A stretch of 64,000 bases of DNA, taken from NCBI RefSeq assembly GCF_000282455.1, contig NZ_AKJG01000106.1, forward strand, positions 26,159-90,158, in the 5' to 3' direction. The DNA is from Pseudomonas sp. GM74 (GTDB lineage Bacteria > Pseudomonadota > Gammaproteobacteria > Pseudomonadales > Pseudomonadaceae). Shown one piece after another: positions 62,854-64,000 of the stretch (its first letter is position 1; each line of letters starts with the position of its first letter). A program made the position numbers and the translations under genes. The notes under the pieces are model-generated. The model saw only the letters and a list, made by a program, of their open reading frames with translations, made no database searches and was not told the origin of the DNA.

Positions 62854-63887
62854 TGAATGCCTTGAACAACCCCGCGCTCAGGTTTCGCGTACAACGCACG
62901 ACCACCAGCAGCACCATCGGCCTGTCGTTGCTGGGTCTGTGCGTATTGATCTTGCTCAGTGCACCCTTGTGGGCCGACCGGGCGAGCCTGCGCCTGGTGG
63001 TGGAGTTCGCCTATTACCTGGCGTTGGCGCAAATGTGGAACCTGCTGGCGGGCTACGCCGGCATGGTCTCGGTAGGGCAGCAGGCCTTCGTCGGTCTGGG
63101 CGGCTATCTGCTGTTTATGCTGGCGAGCCAATTCGGTGTGCCGCCCTTGGTCGCGGTGCTGCTTTCAGGCGTGTTGGTGGCGTTGCTGGCGATTCCCACG
63201 GCGCTGATCGTGTTTCGTCTGCGTGGCGCCTACTTCGCCATCGGTACCTGGGTGGTGGCGGAGGTTTTCCGTTTGGGTCTGGCGCAGATGAGCAGCCTGG
63301 GTGGCGGGTCGGGGCAAAGCCTGCCGGCGGCTATTGTGAGGCAGATCGGCAATGACCGGGACGGACGCGAAACACTGATCTATTTCACTGCGCTGGCCAT
63401 CGCCATTGCCGCCGTGGCAGCCGTGTTTTTTCTGCTGCGCTCGCGTCAGGGCCTGGCGCTGGCATCGATTCGTGATTCTGAACCCGCGTCCGGCAGCCTC
63501 GGGGTGGATACGTTTCGCACCAAACTGATGGTCTACGTACTGGCCGCCGGCTGTACGGGCGTGGTTGGAGCGTTGATCTTCCTGCAAAAGCTGCGCATTT
63601 CTCCGGATGCGGCGTTCAACCTGCAGGACTGGACGGCGGTGGTGATCTTTATCGTGATCATCGGTGGCATCGGCACCCTGGAAGGGCCGTTGATCGGCAC
63701 GCTGATTTACTTCGTATTGCGCGGTTGCCTGGCGCAGTACGGCGCGCTGTACATGATTATCCTCGGTGTGGTCGCGGTGGTGGTGATGCTCAAGGCGCCG
63801 CAAGGGGTGTGGGGGTTGATCAGCGAGCGCCTGGGCTGGCAGGTTTTCCCGATGCAGCGACGGTTATCTGTACAGCCCCAGCCATAA
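62853..63887 (+). CDS. Liv-type ABC importer permease (LivM-like)
   Basis: A 344-residue permease with about nine helices. The segments LLAGYAGMVSVGQQAFVGLGGY, LRLRGAYFAIGTWVV (as VFRLRGAYFAIGTW) and ASIRDSEPASGSLGVD are LivM/UrtC features. The start ATG overlaps the LivH stop; a longer open frame upstream lies within LivH. It completes binding protein, two ATPases and two permeases, so the importer is whole. Confidence 0.94.
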   Translation: MNALNNPALRFRVQRTTTSSTIGLSLLGLCVLILLSAPLWADRASLRLVVEFAYYLALAQMWNLLAGYAGMVSVGQQAFVGLGGYLLFMLASQFGVPPLVAVLLSGVLVALLAIPTALIVFRLRGAYFAIGTWVVAEVFRLGLAQMSSLGGGSGQSLPAAIVRQIGNDRDGRETLIYFTALAIAIAAVAAVFFLLRSRQGLALASIRDSEPASGSLGVDTFRTKLMVYVLAAGCTGVVGALIFLQKLRISPDAAFNLQDWTAVVIFIVIIGGIGTLEGPLIGTLIYFVLRGCLAQYGALYMIILGVVAVVVMLKAPQGVWGLISERLGWQVFPMQRRLSVQPQP

Positions 63888-63899
63888 CACACCGTCCAC

Positions 63900-64000
63900 A
63901 ACAGCTGGCGAAGCCTGCGTTTGCGGTTTACCTGATAGACCGTGTTGTTTGGTTTTACGACTGCTGCGCAGCCGAACGCCGGCTGCGCCAGCTGCTACAA
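63900..64000. repeat. REP/BIME element, family B, at window end
   Basis: ACAGCTGGCGAAGCCTGCG opens and GGCTGCGCCAGCTGCTACA closes a 100-base inverted pair, matching the element at 52867-53000 in sequence and spacing of its ends. It may continue past the window. Confidence 0.82.

Overview
The window looks like chromosomal DNA of a Pseudomonas of the P. fluorescens group. The coding sequence is GC-rich, there is a complete arn (lipid A aminoarabinose) operon, the arginine-transaminase (aru) gene order known from Pseudomonas is recognisable, and intergenic gaps carry the GTGGGAGCGGGCTTGCTCGCG-type REP elements typical of this group plus a second REP family. I saw no rRNA, tRNA or CRISPR. All calls come from reading the sequence; no database search was run.

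Layout. (1) 1-3.9 kb, minus strand: the 5' part of a LEA14-like lipoprotein, an NCS2 purine/uracil permease, an HPP-family membrane protein lacking the usual CBS domains, and an MFS exporter. (2) 3.9-14.3 kb, minus strand: arnB-C-A-D-T-E-F, ugd and an extra ArnT/PMT-like glycosyltransferase, nearly all overlapping by 1-4 bases, so one translationally coupled operon for L-Ara4N modification of lipid A (cationic peptide and polymyxin resistance). (3) 14.7-15.7 kb: a lone tyrosine recombinase on the plus strand. (4) 15.7-19.4 kb, minus strand: a ferric-iron ABC importer of the FbpABC type with a good Fur-box candidate upstream. (5) 19.6-22.2 kb, minus strand: a second full-length ArnT and an Ais/PmrG-like phosphatase, forming a second lipid A/LPS modification patch. 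(6) 22.5-26 kb, minus strand: a pqi operon (pqiA as two genes, MCE protein pqiB, lipoprotein pqiC).

(7) 26.2-31.8 kb: polyamine catabolism (glutamine-synthetase-like PuuA, PotF-type binding protein, PuuB-like oxidase), flanked by a divergent AraC regulator and a cupin-HTH regulator. (8) 32-37 kb: a TMADH/N-methylproline-demethylase-like flavoprotein divergent from a periplasmic binding protein and a class II aldolase, then a TetR regulator. The substrate is unknown. (9) 37-51.2 kb, plus strand: an expanded aru locus. It holds aruR, a periplasmic binding protein, the hybrid kinase aruS, a possible 24-residue leader peptide, a basic amino acid permease, a PaaG-like crotonase, an acyl-CoA dehydrogenase, an NDP-forming acyl-CoA synthetase, aruI, aruH and an aldehyde dehydrogenase. 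(10) 51.2-57.2 kb: a peptide-type ABC importer (Tat-exported binding protein, two permeases, one fused double ATPase) and a flavodoxin-like quinone reductase. (11) 57.8-63.9 kb: an OmpL-like beta-barrel protein followed by a complete LivJGFHM-type ABC importer, also with a Tat-type binding protein.

How it fits together: arginine enters through the permease, AruH transaminates it to 2-ketoarginine, AruI decarboxylates that to 4-guanidinobutyraldehyde, and the aldehyde dehydrogenase would give 4-guanidinobutyrate. The CoA-ligase, dehydrogenase and crotonase genes in the same operon suggest an additional CoA-dependent branch not explained by the textbook pathway. The most unusual items are the putative arginine-containing leader peptide before the permease, the binding protein embedded between aruR and aruS, the duplicated ArnT next to an Ais-like gene, and a 133-bp tandem REP duplication.
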